DNA of 33,418 nt, from the NCBI GenBank assembly GCA_964544105.1, contig CAZIZQ010000006.1, positions 1 through 33,418 on the forward strand, in the 5' to 3' direction. The translations under genes were made by a program, and so were the position numbers. Of the stretch, positions 8,203 through 16,007 are shown one piece after another (positions within the stretch are counted from its first letter, which is position 1; the number at the start of each line of letters is the position of its first letter). Under the pieces are notes generated by a model that ran no database searches, was not told the DNA's origin, and saw nothing but the letters and a program-made list of their open reading frames with translations. The DNA is from GCA-016432345 sp964544105 (lineage in GTDB: Bacteria > Patescibacteriota > Microgenomatia > Levybacterales > UBA12049).

Positions 8203-10374
8203 ATGGACACGGTTAAAAATGAAATAAGTGAGTATATAGAAAACATAGGACTAATTCTACTTGGCATAGTATTTCTCACCTTTCCTCTTATTATCACTAG
8301 CCTAACTACCGATCCATATACCCTGCCGAAACAGATTGTTCTGGGAACTATCACCCTGATACTTTTACTTTTCTTTGGTGCCAAAATGATTAGCGAGGGC
8401 GCCGTCAGACTACGCAGAACTCCTTTTGATCTATTCCTGGTTGCTTTTACTACCGTTGTATTATTATCCAGCTTTTTCTCTGTTAACCGATATGACTCAC
8501 TTATCGCCTATGTCCCGTTATTCTTAACAATTCTTTTTTACTTTTTAGTTGTCAATTTTGTCAAAAGCAAACAGGCATTGTTTTTCCTATTAACTTCTCT
8601 CATCCTTGGAGGTGTAGTTACATCAGTTCTTTCCATTTTATCGTTTTTTAATATCTTTATTCTTCCTTTTGCCATAACCCGCGCCCAAACATTTAGTCCC
8701 ATGGGATCTGTGCTAGATCAAATTATATATTTACTCTTATTATTACCAATCTCCCTTTCACTGGGATGGCAACCAATAAAGCACCTGCTTGGCATCTTTG
8801 GAATACTAGAAAATACATCACAAGCTTCATTTTCTTTTGACGATAAAATCATAAAGGCTGCAGGCTACATTACTGCCTCCATCCTTCTTATTGCAGGTAT
8901 TGGCATAAGTGTCTACGAGCTTTTTGTCTTAAAACCAGGCGGCGGATTACTACTGCTTCCTTTTGAAATAGGTTTCCAAACCGCCTTTGCCGCCATATCA
9001 CAAGACCCGGGACGTACCATACAAGGCTTTCTCTTTGGCAGCGGCTTTGGCACATTTCTTTCAGACTTCAGCCGATTCAAGCAAGCATTACCATTTAACG
9101 CCAGCCAAACCTTATGGTCGTTAAGCTTTATCCGGTCCTCCAGCTTTGTTCTAGAACTTCTTGCTACATCTGGCGTTGCCGGCATAACATTCTTTATGCT
9201 TTTACTTTTACAAATTGTAAGGCGGGTAAAAGGCAAAGCCACCCGGGAAAACCCACTCTTTTTCTCGATGCTTTTTGTAGGTATCGCCTGCTTCCTTTTA
9301 CCATTCTCACCGGTGTTACAGACTGTATTCTTTTTACTTTTAGCTATCTTTGCCGTGGCCGAGGGACTGCATGACCAGCACAAATTCTTTGATATAGAGC
9401 TTCACTTTATTGCTTTCAAAAAGGGCATTATTCCATTTGTAGCCGCTCCTGTTGATTCTAGAATAGAAGACAGATCATTTACCAAAGCGCTCCCGATTAT
9501 TTTCTTCACCATTTTTCTTCTGGCTGGCGGCGTAATAGGATTTTTCTCATACAAATTTGTCCATTCAGATATCCTCTTTCAAGACTCTTTAATAGCCTAC
9601 GCAGCCAACGACGGCCTAAAAACATACAACAACCAAACCAATGCCATTAATCTTTTCCCATATCGGGACGCCTACCATCGCATTTATGCCCAAACCAATT
9701 TAGCCCTGGCCAACAGCATTGCATCTTCTCAACCTGCAGGTGCATCACCATCTGCTCAAACACAACAGACTATCCTTACTCTTATCCAGCAATCAATTAA
9801 TGCCGGACGCAATGCCACAAGTATTGCCCCATTAACCAGTCTTAACTGGCAAAACCTCTCCTCTGTTTACCGCAGTCTTATTGGATTTGGAAAGGGTGCG
9901 GCAGATTTTGCAATCGCGGCCCAAACGCAGGCAATAGCACTTGACCAAAATAACCCACAGCAGTACGTTACACTAGGAGGAATTTACTACCAACTTGGTC
10001 AATGGGACAATGCGCAACGTGAATTCCAAATTGCCATAACTAAAAAATCTGACTTTGCCAACGCCTACTACAATTTTGGCCATACACTCGAAAGCAAAGG
10101 AGACCTACCAAACGCGCTGGTCTACTACAGGGCAGTCAAGACCCTGGTAGCTAAAGAGCCGGAAAGTCTAAATAAAATAGATGGCGAGATTAAAACACTG
10201 GAAGAAAAAATAGGGGCTGCTGCCGGAGAGAAAGGACTTGAAGGTGCCCAAGGATTAACCCCTACCCAAAACCAACCGCCGCTTGGCATTAACACACCAG
10301 AAAATCAACTGCCAGAAAGAAACCCACAGGTTAATCTGGAACCAACAAAATCCGCCACCAAATCTGCAAATTAA
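8203..10374 (+). CDS. O-antigen-ligase-like polytopic membrane protein with C-terminal TPRs
   Basis: 723 residues. About eleven hydrophobic spans occupy residues 15-410, with the central 'LVVNFVKSKQALFFLLTSLILGG' and a large loop as in the Wzy/WaaL (O-antigen ligase) superfamily. A further span is near 428-448, followed by an outside region with TPR-like helices at about 575-655 (YVTLGGIYYQLGQWDNAQREF; YYNFGHTLESKGDLPNALVYY). The C-terminal 60 residues are Gln/Pro/Asn-rich. Proteins of this layout transfer or polymerise glycans on the cell surface, and this fits the glycosyltransferases at 21027-26979. Catalytic residues cannot be assigned by eye, so substrate and exact activity are open. Confidence 0.75.
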   Translation: MDTVKNEISEYIENIGLILLGIVFLTFPLIITSLTTDPYTLPKQIVLGTITLILLLFFGAKMISEGAVRLRRTPFDLFLVAFTTVVLLSSFFSVNRYDSLIAYVPLFLTILFYFLVVNFVKSKQALFFLLTSLILGGVVTSVLSILSFFNIFILPFAITRAQTFSPMGSVLDQIIYLLLLLPISLSLGWQPIKHLLGIFGILENTSQASFSFDDKIIKAAGYITASILLIAGIGISVYELFVLKPGGGLLLLPFEIGFQTAFAAISQDPGRTIQGFLFGSGFGTFLSDFSRFKQALPFNASQTLWSLSFIRSSSFVLELLATSGVAGITFFMLLLLQIVRRVKGKATRENPLFFSMLFVGIACFLLPFSPVLQTVFFLLLAIFAVAEGLHDQHKFFDIELHFIAFKKGIIPFVAAPVDSRIEDRSFTKALPIIFFTIFLLAGGVIGFFSYKFVHSDILFQDSLIAYAANDGLKTYNNQTNAINLFPYRDAYHRIYAQTNLALANSIASSQPAGASPSAQTQQTILTLIQQSINAGRNATSIAPLTSLNWQNLSSVYRSLIGFGKGAADFAIAAQTQAIALDQNNPQQYVTLGGIYYQLGQWDNAQREFQIAITKKSDFANAYYNFGHTLESKGDLPNALVYYRAVKTLVAKEPESLNKIDGEIKTLEEKIGAAAGEKGLEGAQGLTPTQNQPPLGINTPENQLPERNPQVNLEPTKSATKSAN

Positions 10375-10397
10375 AGTGATATAATCATAAAATGTTT

Positions 10398-10468
10398 GGG
10401 CTTGTAGGTAAACGGTATACCGGTACATTCGCATTGTACAATTCCGGGTCCAATTCCCGGCAAGTCCA
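10398..10468 (+). tRNA. tRNA-Ala (anticodon CGC)
   Basis: Acceptor GGGCTTG pairs with CAAGTCC and contains the G3-U70 wobble that marks alanine tRNAs. The D stem is GGTA/TACC with GG in the loop. The anticodon stem GTACA/TGTAC carries loop TTCGCAT (anticodon CGC). The T stem is CCGGG/CCCGG. The T loop reads TCCAATT, so position 55 is C instead of the near-universal T. CCA is not encoded. A -10 box TATAAT lies at 10380-10385. Confidence 0.88.
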
Positions 10469-10475
10469 CGTTTTT

Positions 10476-10547
10476 GGGCTCGTAGCTTAGTGGTATAGCG
10501 CCTCGATGGCATCGAGGAGGTCGTCGGTTCGAATCCGATCGAGTCCA
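10476..10547 (+). tRNA. tRNA-Ala (anticodon GGC)
   Basis: Acceptor GGGCTCG/CGAGTCC has the alanine G3-U70 pair. The anticodon stem CCTCG/CGAGG has loop ATGGCAT (anticodon GGC). The T arm GTCGG-TTCGAAT-CCGAT is canonical. It starts 7 nt after the tRNA-Ala(CGC) gene, so both come from one transcript. CCA is not encoded. Confidence 0.93.
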
Positions 10548-10560
10548 CAGAAAAAGACTT

Positions 10561-10585
10561 TTTTGGGGATTTTAAATCCCCAAAA
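10561..10585. terminator. Symmetric stem-loop after the tRNA pair
   Basis: Inverted repeat TTTTGGGGATTT/AAATCCCCAAAA with T/A flanks on both sides. It fits an intrinsic terminator for the tRNA transcript. Confidence 0.6.
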
Positions 10586-10586
10586 T

Positions 10587-10615
10587 TTGACAATTTCGGA
10601 GATTTAACTTATAAT
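10587..10615 (+). promoter_or_regulatory. Consensus promoter of the 10622 ATPase, leaderless
   Basis: Perfect TTGACA (10587-10592), 17-nt spacer and perfect TATAAT (10610-10615), then six bases before the ATG at 10622. Transcription is expected to begin at the A of the ATG. Confidence 0.8.
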
Positions 10616-10621
10616 TATCTC

Positions 10622-11758
10622 ATGATAAATCGGATTTATGATAATTTAGATAATCTCTTAAGAGAGGGCAAGGTTATTGTTATATACGGCCCAAGAAGGG
10701 TGGGAAAAACCACTATGGTGGAAAATTTTCTGAAAATAACCCGCCTCAAATATAAATTGGACAGCGGAGATGATCTGGCGGTAGCTGAAATTCTCTCTTC
10801 CCAAAGTTTTGACAAAATTAACAAATATACCGCAGGATATAATCTGATAGTCATTGACGAAGCTCAAAGAATTCCCAATGTTGGTTTGGGATTAAAAATT
10901 CTGGTGGACAATAATCCAAAATTAAAAGTGCTTATCACCGGTTCATCTTCCCTAAATCTGTCATATAAGGTTGGAGAACCTCTGGTAGGAAGAATGTTTG
11001 ATTATATATTATATCCCGTATCACAACTGGAATTTAAAAAAAGTATGACTCCTTTTGAATTGGAGCAAAAAAAAGAAGACTTTTTGGTTTTTGGATCTTA
11101 CCCCGAAGTGACTCTGGCCAAAACCCCCGAGGAAAAAGCTAAAATCTTAACAGGAATTGCCAACTCTTACCTCTTAAGAGATATTATTGACCTGGAAAAA
11201 GTCGCAGATAAAAAGATTCTTTTTGATCTTTTGAAGCTGGTTGCTTTTCAAATTGGCAGCGAGGTTTCTCTAACCGAACTAGGTTCTAATTTAGGGATTG
11301 ACAAAAAAACAGTAGCCAGATACTTATGGCTGTTTGAGCAAGCTTTCGTTCTTTACAATTTAAGAGGTTATAGCAGAAATTTAAGAAAGGAGATTAGCAA
11401 AAAAAGCAAGTATTATTTTTATGATAACGGTATCAGAAATGCGGTGATAAATAATTTTAACAACTTGTCAACAAGAAATGATGTAGGGGTTTTATGGGAA
11501 AACTTTTTAGCAGTTGAACGGCTTAAAAAGCAGGAATATGCTCGGCTGGGGTCAAAATATAATAACTATTTTTGGAGAACTTGGGACAAAAAAGAAATAG
11601 ATTGGGTGGAAATGAGAGAGGGGAAACTTTTTGGTTATGAATTTAAGTGGAAAGAAAAAAAACCTTCCAAATCAAAAAATCTTTGGCTGGAAACTTATAA
11701 AAATGAGGCTGAATTTGAAATGGTAAACCAGGAAAATTATTTGCAGTTTATCGCTTAA
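10622..11758 (+). CDS. AAA ATPase with C-terminal DUF4143 (AAA_14 family)
   Basis: 378 residues. Walker A VIYGPRRVGKTTMVENF (about 20-36), Walker B LIVIDEAQRIP (about 77-87), LKVLITGSSSLNL, a helix-turn-helix-like LGSNLGIDKKTVARYLWLFEQ (about 223-243), and a DUF4143 C-terminus with the nuclease-like EIDWVEMREGKLFGYEFKWK. It is a paralogue of the 6874-8070 protein, but sequence identity is low by eye outside the motifs. Its own consensus promoter makes it a leaderless single-gene unit, ended by a terminator at 11758. Cellular role unknown. Confidence 0.88.
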   Translation: MINRIYDNLDNLLREGKVIVIYGPRRVGKTTMVENFLKITRLKYKLDSGDDLAVAEILSSQSFDKINKYTAGYNLIVIDEAQRIPNVGLGLKILVDNNPKLKVLITGSSSLNLSYKVGEPLVGRMFDYILYPVSQLEFKKSMTPFELEQKKEDFLVFGSYPEVTLAKTPEEKAKILTGIANSYLLRDIIDLEKVADKKILFDLLKLVAFQIGSEVSLTELGSNLGIDKKTVARYLWLFEQAFVLYNLRGYSRNLRKEISKKSKYYFYDNGIRNAVINNFNNLSTRNDVGVLWENFLAVERLKKQEYARLGSKYNNYFWRTWDKKEIDWVEMREGKLFGYEFKWKEKKPSKSKNLWLETYKNEAEFEMVNQENYLQFIA

Positions 11759-11790
11759 CTCCCCTCTTGTTTTTTGGGAGTATTTGTTTT
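11758..11790 (+). terminator. Intrinsic terminator of the 10622 gene
   Basis: Stem ACTCCC/GGGAGT followed by a T-rich tail (ATTTGTTTT), starting at the last base of the stop codon. Confidence 0.65.
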
Positions 11791-11816
11791 ATACTACCTT
11801 TGATACGCTCCAAAGT

Positions 11817-11859
11817 CTATCACCTTTCTCTGATTTCAGCTGAAATGGTTAAGCGATAG
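11817..11859 (+). promoter_or_regulatory. Structured leader of the zinc-ribbon gene
   Basis: Outer stem CTATC/GATAG extended by CTT/AAG, enclosing the perfect 14-bp palindrome ATTTCAGCTGAAAT. It ends about 10 nt before the Shine-Dalgarno stretch AGGAGGGAGGTGA of the gene at 11887. It could be a translational control element or the site of a metal or DNA-binding regulator. Confidence 0.5.
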
Positions 11860-11886
11860 GAGTTTTAGGAGGGAGGTGAATACTAC

Positions 11887-12168
11887 ATGAATTTTCAAGA
11901 TCAAACCCTAGCCTGCCGCGATTGTGGCAAAGAATTCACTTGGACAGCATCCGAGCAAGAATTCTACCAGCAAAAAGGGTTCCAACACGCGCCTGTACGA
12001 TGCCCTGAATGCCGACAAGCAAAAAAAGCTCGAATGGATGGTGGCCCAAGACAAAGGCAATCATTCCCAATCACCTGCTCTCAATGCGGCAAACAAGACA
12101 CAGTGCCATTTGAGCCAAAAGAAGGAAGACCAGTACTTTGCCGAGATTGTTTTAAAAAAGACCGTTAA
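11887..12168 (+). CDS. Small protein with two zinc ribbons
   Basis: 93 residues with four CxxC knuckles. CRDC...CPEC (about 10-13 and 39-42) form a probable zinc-binding domain of the zf-trcl type (FTWTASEQEFYQQKGF between the knuckles). CSQC...CRDC (about 64-67 and 85-88) form a second, shorter ribbon with TVPFEPKEGRPVLCRDCF. This two-ribbon layout is widespread in CPR bacteria. It may bind nucleic acid, but the function is unsettled. It has the strongest Shine-Dalgarno site among the AT-rich genes (AGGAGGGAGGTGA) and a structured leader. A candidate promoter is TTGTTT-N17-TATACT near 11769-11797. Confidence 0.85.
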   Translation: MNFQDQTLACRDCGKEFTWTASEQEFYQQKGFQHAPVRCPECRQAKKARMDGGPRQRQSFPITCSQCGKQDTVPFEPKEGRPVLCRDCFKKDR

Positions 12169-12190
12169 AGCAAAAGAGGTAATTCTTCTA

Positions 12191-12232
12191 AAAAATACCT
12201 TGAAAAGTGGAAACACCATCAGGGTATTTTTT
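12191..12232. terminator. Bidirectional terminator between convergent genes
   Basis: AAAAATACCTTGA pairs with TCAGGGTATTTTTT around the loop AAAGTGGAAACACCA. A run of A on one side and T on the other serve both the zinc-ribbon gene (plus) and the M23 peptidase gene (minus), whose stop lies in the right arm. Confidence 0.8.
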
Positions 12233-13322
12233 ATTGCAGATATGTCATTGGGTTTACCAAAGCTCCATTTTTTCTCACCTCAAAATGCAAATGCGCCCCG
12301 GTTGTTCTACCAGTTAACCCTACCCAACCAATAACTGTTTTTCCAGCCATAACAGACTGACCAATTGATACATTTACCCCAGACATATGGGCGTAATGAC
12401 TCATAAAACCATTTCCCCCATCGATTTCTACATTTGTCCCATACCCACTATCCCATGTCCCAACTGATACTCTAACCACTGTGCCGTCCTGCCCAGATAC
12501 AATTGGCGTGCCAAGAGGAGAGGTAATATCAATGGCCATATGATACCAGGCAGCAAATTGAGAAATTCCTCCCCGCAGCGGCCAGGTAAACCCGGCAGCC
12601 GAGATGGCAACCGGCCCCTGGGCAATAAATACCTGCTGGCGAGGGGTCGTTGTACGTTCGTTTGGCTTAACCCCATCTGGCACAACTAAAGTTTGTCCAA
12701 CAACCAAGGCAAACGTCTGCGGATTGGCAAAGTCGTTAAAGGGAAAATCAACGATCGCCTGGGGATTACTGTCATATTTTTTGGCAATACTATAAACTGT
12801 ATCTCCCTTGGCTACTTTATGGACAATGCCGGTAACCGGCGGTATTTTAACCTCGTCCCCTACTGTTAAATTGTCCCCAATAATGTTATTAGCCCAGCGA
12901 ACAGTATCGGTTGATACCCCATACTTTTTGGCAATGGTTGAAATAGTATCTCCTTTTTGTACCGTATATATTTCAACTTTATCCCGCGGTTTTTCCGAAA
13001 TATCTGTCTGAAACACATCCGTGTCTAAAGAAATTGTTTCTTCTTTCCTTTCGGCCAGGACAAGTTGAGCCTGATTATTGGCTCCAAAAACCGGGTACCG
13101 GTCTGCTAAAAACGGCGCCACAATTACCCCAATAACCAACACCACCATTGCCCCAATATGTAAAAAGGGTCTGTTGTATCGGCCCCGCTTCATCATAAAA
13201 AAACGGACCAGGATGTTTTTCCGGCCTTCAAAGTACAACGACACTATGGTAATTTTACCCTTGAGATAGAGAGCAAAAAAATGAAGAAAAGACAAAAAAA
13301 GAGTAGATAATTGGTGGATCAT
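12231..13322 (-). CDS. Membrane-anchored murein peptidase, 2 LysM + M23 (LytM) domain
   Basis: 363 residues from the ATG at 13322 (a GTG at 13331 overlapping the rho stop is an alternative). An N-terminal hydrophobic stretch and a clear membrane span (HIGAMVVLVIGVIVAPFLA) precede two LysM repeats (YTVQKGDTISTIAKKYGV; HKVAKGDTVYSIAKKYDS) that bind peptidoglycan. A C-terminal M23 domain has YHMAID, SHYAHM and GAHLHFEV, the zinc ligands of a metallopeptidase that cuts peptide cross-links. All ligands are present, so it is probably active. It directly follows rho and is probably co-transcribed with it. The role is cell-wall remodelling. Confidence 0.9.
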   Translation of the reverse strand: MIHQLSTLFLSFLHFFALYLKGKITIVSLYFEGRKNILVRFFMMKRGRYNRPFLHIGAMVVLVIGVIVAPFLADRYPVFGANNQAQLVLAERKEETISLDTDVFQTDISEKPRDKVEIYTVQKGDTISTIAKKYGVSTDTVRWANNIIGDNLTVGDEVKIPPVTGIVHKVAKGDTVYSIAKKYDSNPQAIVDFPFNDFANPQTFALVVGQTLVVPDGVKPNERTTTPRQQVFIAQGPVAISAAGFTWPLRGGISQFAAWYHMAIDITSPLGTPIVSGQDGTVVRVSVGTWDSGYGTNVEIDGGNGFMSHYAHMSGVNVSIGQSVMAGKTVIGWVGLTGRTTGAHLHFEVRKNGALVNPMTYLQ

Positions 13323-13327
13323 TCCCC

Positions 13328-14659
13328 TCACCCCTTTCCTAATGTTTCGAGGAATTCTTCGTTGGTTTCTGTTTTGCTTAACCTGTCAACCAGCATCTGG
13401 GTTCGTTCTTCGGGATTTAACATATCAACCATTCGTCTCATGGTTACAATTCTCTTCAGATCTTTCTCGTTTAGAATAAGCTCTTCCTGGCGGGTACCGG
13501 AGCGCTCTACATTTATACTTGGGTATACTCGGCGTTCGGCCAAACGCCTGTCCAAATGCAACTCCATATTGCCTGTGCCCTTAAATTCTTCATATACCAA
13601 GTCATCAAGACGAGATCCGGTATCAACTAGTGCCGTACCAATAATAGTGAGGCTTCCACCTTCTTGGCAATTTCTGGCTGCCCCAAAAAATCTCTTGGCC
13701 GGCCATAAAGCAGCCGGATCAAATCCACCGGAAAGTGTCCGCCCCGACGGCTCGATTGCCAAGTTGTATGCCCGGGCCAATCGAGTGATAGAATCAAGCA
13801 GAATAATTACATCTTTACCCATCTCCACCATTCTCTTGGCACGGTCAAGGGTTATTTCGGCGACTCGTGTCTGATTCTCTGGTGGCTCATCAAAGTTACT
13901 AGCCACCACTTCCCCCTTAACAGACATAGAAATATCAGTTACTTCTTCCGGTCGCTCCCCGATTAAGGCTGCCATCAGATGGGCTTCAGGAAAATTCTTG
14001 GTAATGCCTGCTGCAATTTCTTTAAGAATTGTTGTTTTCCCGGCTTTTGGCGGAGAGACAATCATTCCTCTTTGGCCAAAACCAATTGGGGCAACCAAAT
14101 CGATAATTCTAGTTGAAAGTGGTGTTTTACCGCTGGATAAAACCACTTGTTTATTTGGATAAATTGGGGTAAGATCGTCAAAATGTGGCCGTTTGATTGA
14201 TTCATCTGCCGGCACATCGTTAACTGTTTCTACTTTAAGTAATCCATAGTACCGTTCGGTATCTTTTGGCGGCCTAGCCAACCCCACAACTTTATCCCCT
14301 GGGCGAAGCATAAAGCGACGAATTTGCGACTGGGAAATATAAATGTCGCGGGCCGAGGGAATAAACTTAGGCCGTAAAAACCCATGGCCTTCCGGCTGGA
14401 CATCTAAAAACCCAGCTACAGTTTCTGTTGGTGTATTAATTGGTTCAAACCGGCGGGTATAGCCATTTCTATTTGAGGTTTGAAACTTGAAACTAGAAAC
14501 TGGATTTTGAGTTTGCAAACTAGCAGCTTGATCTTCTTCTATCTTCGATCCTCCAGTTTCATTATCTAGCTTCTTACTTCCAGCATCCAGCATCACATCT
14601 TTCTTCTCTTCCGAGACGGCTGGATTGTCTGTATCTGTATGAATCTTTTTATAAGGCAT
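13328..14659 (-). CDS. rho: Transcription termination factor Rho
   Basis: 443 residues. The hexameric RNA-dependent ATPase ends transcription of untranslated RNA. An unusual N-terminal 65 residues is low-complexity and rich in D/E/K/S (includes SSFKFQTSN, a frame through an AT-rich repeat). The cold-shock-like RNA-binding domain follows (about 80-150, AGFLDVQPEGHGFLRP). The ATPase domain has Walker A SPPKAGKTT (about 203-211), Walker B DVIILLDSITRLARAYN, and the Q/R loops VKGEVVASNFDEPPENQTRVAE and GGFDPAALWPAKRFFGAARN. All motifs are intact. Translation is coupled to the M23 gene downstream. The promoter is at 14828-14856. Confidence 0.97.
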   Translation of the reverse strand: MPYKKIHTDTDNPAVSEEKKDVMLDAGSKKLDNETGGSKIEEDQAASLQTQNPVSSFKFQTSNRNGYTRRFEPINTPTETVAGFLDVQPEGHGFLRPKFIPSARDIYISQSQIRRFMLRPGDKVVGLARPPKDTERYYGLLKVETVNDVPADESIKRPHFDDLTPIYPNKQVVLSSGKTPLSTRIIDLVAPIGFGQRGMIVSPPKAGKTTILKEIAAGITKNFPEAHLMAALIGERPEEVTDISMSVKGEVVASNFDEPPENQTRVAEITLDRAKRMVEMGKDVIILLDSITRLARAYNLAIEPSGRTLSGGFDPAALWPAKRFFGAARNCQEGGSLTIIGTALVDTGSRLDDLVYEEFKGTGNMELHLDRRLAERRVYPSINVERSGTRQEELILNEKDLKRIVTMRRMVDMLNPEERTQMLVDRLSKTETNEEFLETLGKG

Positions 14660-14661
14660 AC

Positions 14662-14782
14662 TGTAATTAAAAATTTTCAGTTTTCAATTTTCATTGAATT
14701 TTCAATTTTTTAATTTTCAAACGTTTTAGTCATTGCAAATTGTAATTTGATTGAAAATTGTAAATTGATAATTGAAAATTAA
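14662..14782. repeat. AT-rich repeats of TTTTCAATT / AATTGAAAA in the rho leader
   Basis: Many partly complementary copies of TTTTCAATT, AATTGAAAA and AATTGTAA over about 120 nt between the rho start and its promoter. They can fold into several alternative hairpins. Similar simple-sequence clusters occur at 28494-28607 beside another gene start. This looks like an expanded genome-wide repeat and not a specific regulator. Confidence 0.6.
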
Positions 14783-14827
14783 TTATTGTTTGTGGAAAAT
14801 TCTTACTCCTGAAGAAAACGTATTCAC

Positions 14828-14856
14828 ATTACACCACATGCTTGCTTCATTGTCAA
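14828..14856 (-). promoter_or_regulatory. Promoter of rho (minus strand)
   Basis: TTGACA (14851-14856 on the minus strand), 17-nt spacer and TGTAAT (14828-14833). The -35 is embedded in the left arm of an 11-bp inverted repeat TGTCAAGCCCC/GGGGCTTGACA (14851-14879). Confidence 0.65.
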
Positions 14857-14873
14857 GCCCCGATTTTAGGGGC

Positions 14874-14902
14874 TTGACACGACCTATAATGTATGGTATT
14901 AT
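14874..14902 (+). promoter_or_regulatory. Promoter of the 14947 surface-protein gene
   Basis: TTGACA (14874-14879), 17-nt spacer and TATTAT (14897-14902). The -35 is the right arm of the inverted repeat shared with the rho promoter. The spacer has CGACCTATAATGTATGG, nearly identical to AGACCTATAATATATGT in the promoter at 19776. The leader of about 38 nt has no clear Shine-Dalgarno site. Confidence 0.75.
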
Positions 14903-14946
14903 TCCCACATTGCTTAACAGCAACAAACTATATACTAATATATAAT

Positions 14947-15675
14947 ATGAAAACAAAAATTCTTTCAGCAACCCTTTTTGCATCAGTAACACTTCTTTCT
15001 ATACCAGCACTTTCTGCATATGCCGACGTCTCTTGCCAACCTATCTATGGTGGTGGCCAAACTTGTGTCCAAACTGGCAATGTGTCTATAAACAAAACTG
15101 TTATGAATCCAAAAACCAATTCTCTGGTTGATAACCTTGGTATTAACGACGACAAATTTGGCCCAGAAAGTGTGGTTACCTTCCAAATTGCTGTTACTAA
15201 CACCGGAAGTGCCAAAATCAGCCGAGTCCAGGTACGAGACATTTTCCCTCAATATGTTGATTTTGCTGCAGGTATTGGTAATTTTGACGGGGGCAGCAAA
15301 GTTCTATCTTTTGATGTAAACGACCTTAATTCTAACGAAACACGCACATTTAATATTGTTGGTAAAGTCGTAAAGGCTGAAAACCTTCCTGTCAGCCAGG
15401 GTACAGTTTGTGTAGTTAACCAAGCTACAGCAAAAGATGCCTCAAATTCAGGCAATCCAAGTGTGGACAATGCCCAGCTTTGTATTCAAAAAGACTTGCC
15501 AGCAGTTACAACTCAACCAACAACTGTTGTGGAAACAAAAGGCGGAATCAAAGTATTCCCTCCACAAAAAGTGCTTACCACACCCGCCACCGGCCCAGAA
15601 ATGCTGCCCCTCATCGGCCTTATCCCAACAGGCTTGCTTGGAGCATTCTTAAGAAAGAAATCCCTCGTAAAATAA
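14947..15675 (+). CDS. Secreted DUF11-like surface protein with sortase-type tail
   Basis: 242 residues. The signal peptide is cut after SAYA. A beta-sandwich of the DUF11/conserved-repeat type follows (about 45-180: VTFQIAVTNTGSAKISRVQVRDIFPQYVDF, typical of surface proteins). A Pro/Thr linker precedes the C-terminus TPATGPE - hydrophobic LPLIGLIPTGLLGAFL - RKK. TPATGPE followed by a span and basic residues is the layout of a cell-wall sorting signal, with T in place of the first L of LPxTG. The ATG at 14947 is chosen because the signal peptide begins there; the frame is open upstream to 14893. Two Cys near the N-terminus and two near 160 and 178 may form disulfides. No sortase gene is in the window. 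Confidence 0.85.
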   Translation: MKTKILSATLFASVTLLSIPALSAYADVSCQPIYGGGQTCVQTGNVSINKTVMNPKTNSLVDNLGINDDKFGPESVVTFQIAVTNTGSAKISRVQVRDIFPQYVDFAAGIGNFDGGSKVLSFDVNDLNSNETRTFNIVGKVVKAENLPVSQGTVCVVNQATAKDASNSGNPSVDNAQLCIQKDLPAVTTQPTTVVETKGGIKVFPPQKVLTTPATGPEMLPLIGLIPTGLLGAFLRKKSLVK

Positions 15676-15695
15676 CTATAAATTCATCCGACAGG

Positions 15696-15822
15696 ATGAT
15701 ATCGGAGAGAGCGGCTGCCTAACTCCAAAAATCCCAAAGAACCAAACAGCAACCCCTCTCCCCGACAGCAGTCGAGGCTCGCCATTTCGGCAGCCCGACT
15801 TTAAAAATCGGGATATTTTTTT
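15696..15822 (+). terminator. Terminator region of the 14947 gene with short ORF
   Basis: A GGAGAG/CTCTCC pairing (15704-15709 with 15756-15761) is followed by an intrinsic terminator, CCCGA...TCGGG plus a T run, at 15794-15822. An ATG at 15696 opens an 8-codon frame (MISERAAA) into the GGAGAG arm, as in the GC-rich units downstream. No clear Shine-Dalgarno site precedes that ATG. Confidence 0.65.
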
Positions 15823-15868
15823 GTGTAGCGCATGCAATATGCTTGTATGATTTCTACATAGAAAAATT

Positions 15869-15974
15869 AGCACGTTAACAAGACATACAGTAATCCCTAT
15901 TCCACGATCCGCACAGCGTTCTGTAGCAGCCATTGGGCGTAAGCTCGATGTACAGAACGTGCTGTGGGTCGTGG
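15869..15974 (+). ncRNA. Structured leader of GC-rich unit 1 (GTTAACA element plus long hairpin)
   Basis: AGCAC-GTTAACAAGACATACAG (15869-15890) is followed by a long imperfect hairpin whose arms are 15902-15925 (CCACGATCC...GTTCTGTA) and 15951-15974 (TACAGAAC...GGTCGTGG). The outer 9 bp and inner 8 bp are separated by an internal loop. The hairpin ends 20 nt before the Shine-Dalgarno site AAAGGAGG of the gene at 16008. The same arrangement precedes three other GC-rich units (18530, 19944, and 26043 on the minus strand). Not a family I recognise. Confidence 0.75.
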
Positions 15975-16007
15975 ATAATCACAATATATTCTCCAAAGGA
16001 GGAGAAA

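Noticed and set aside
14662..14782. CRISPR-like or other regular array upstream of rho
   Set aside because: Units are about 9 nt, degenerate and in both orientations, with no spacers; it is simple-sequence repeat. No CRISPR array is seen anywhere in the window.
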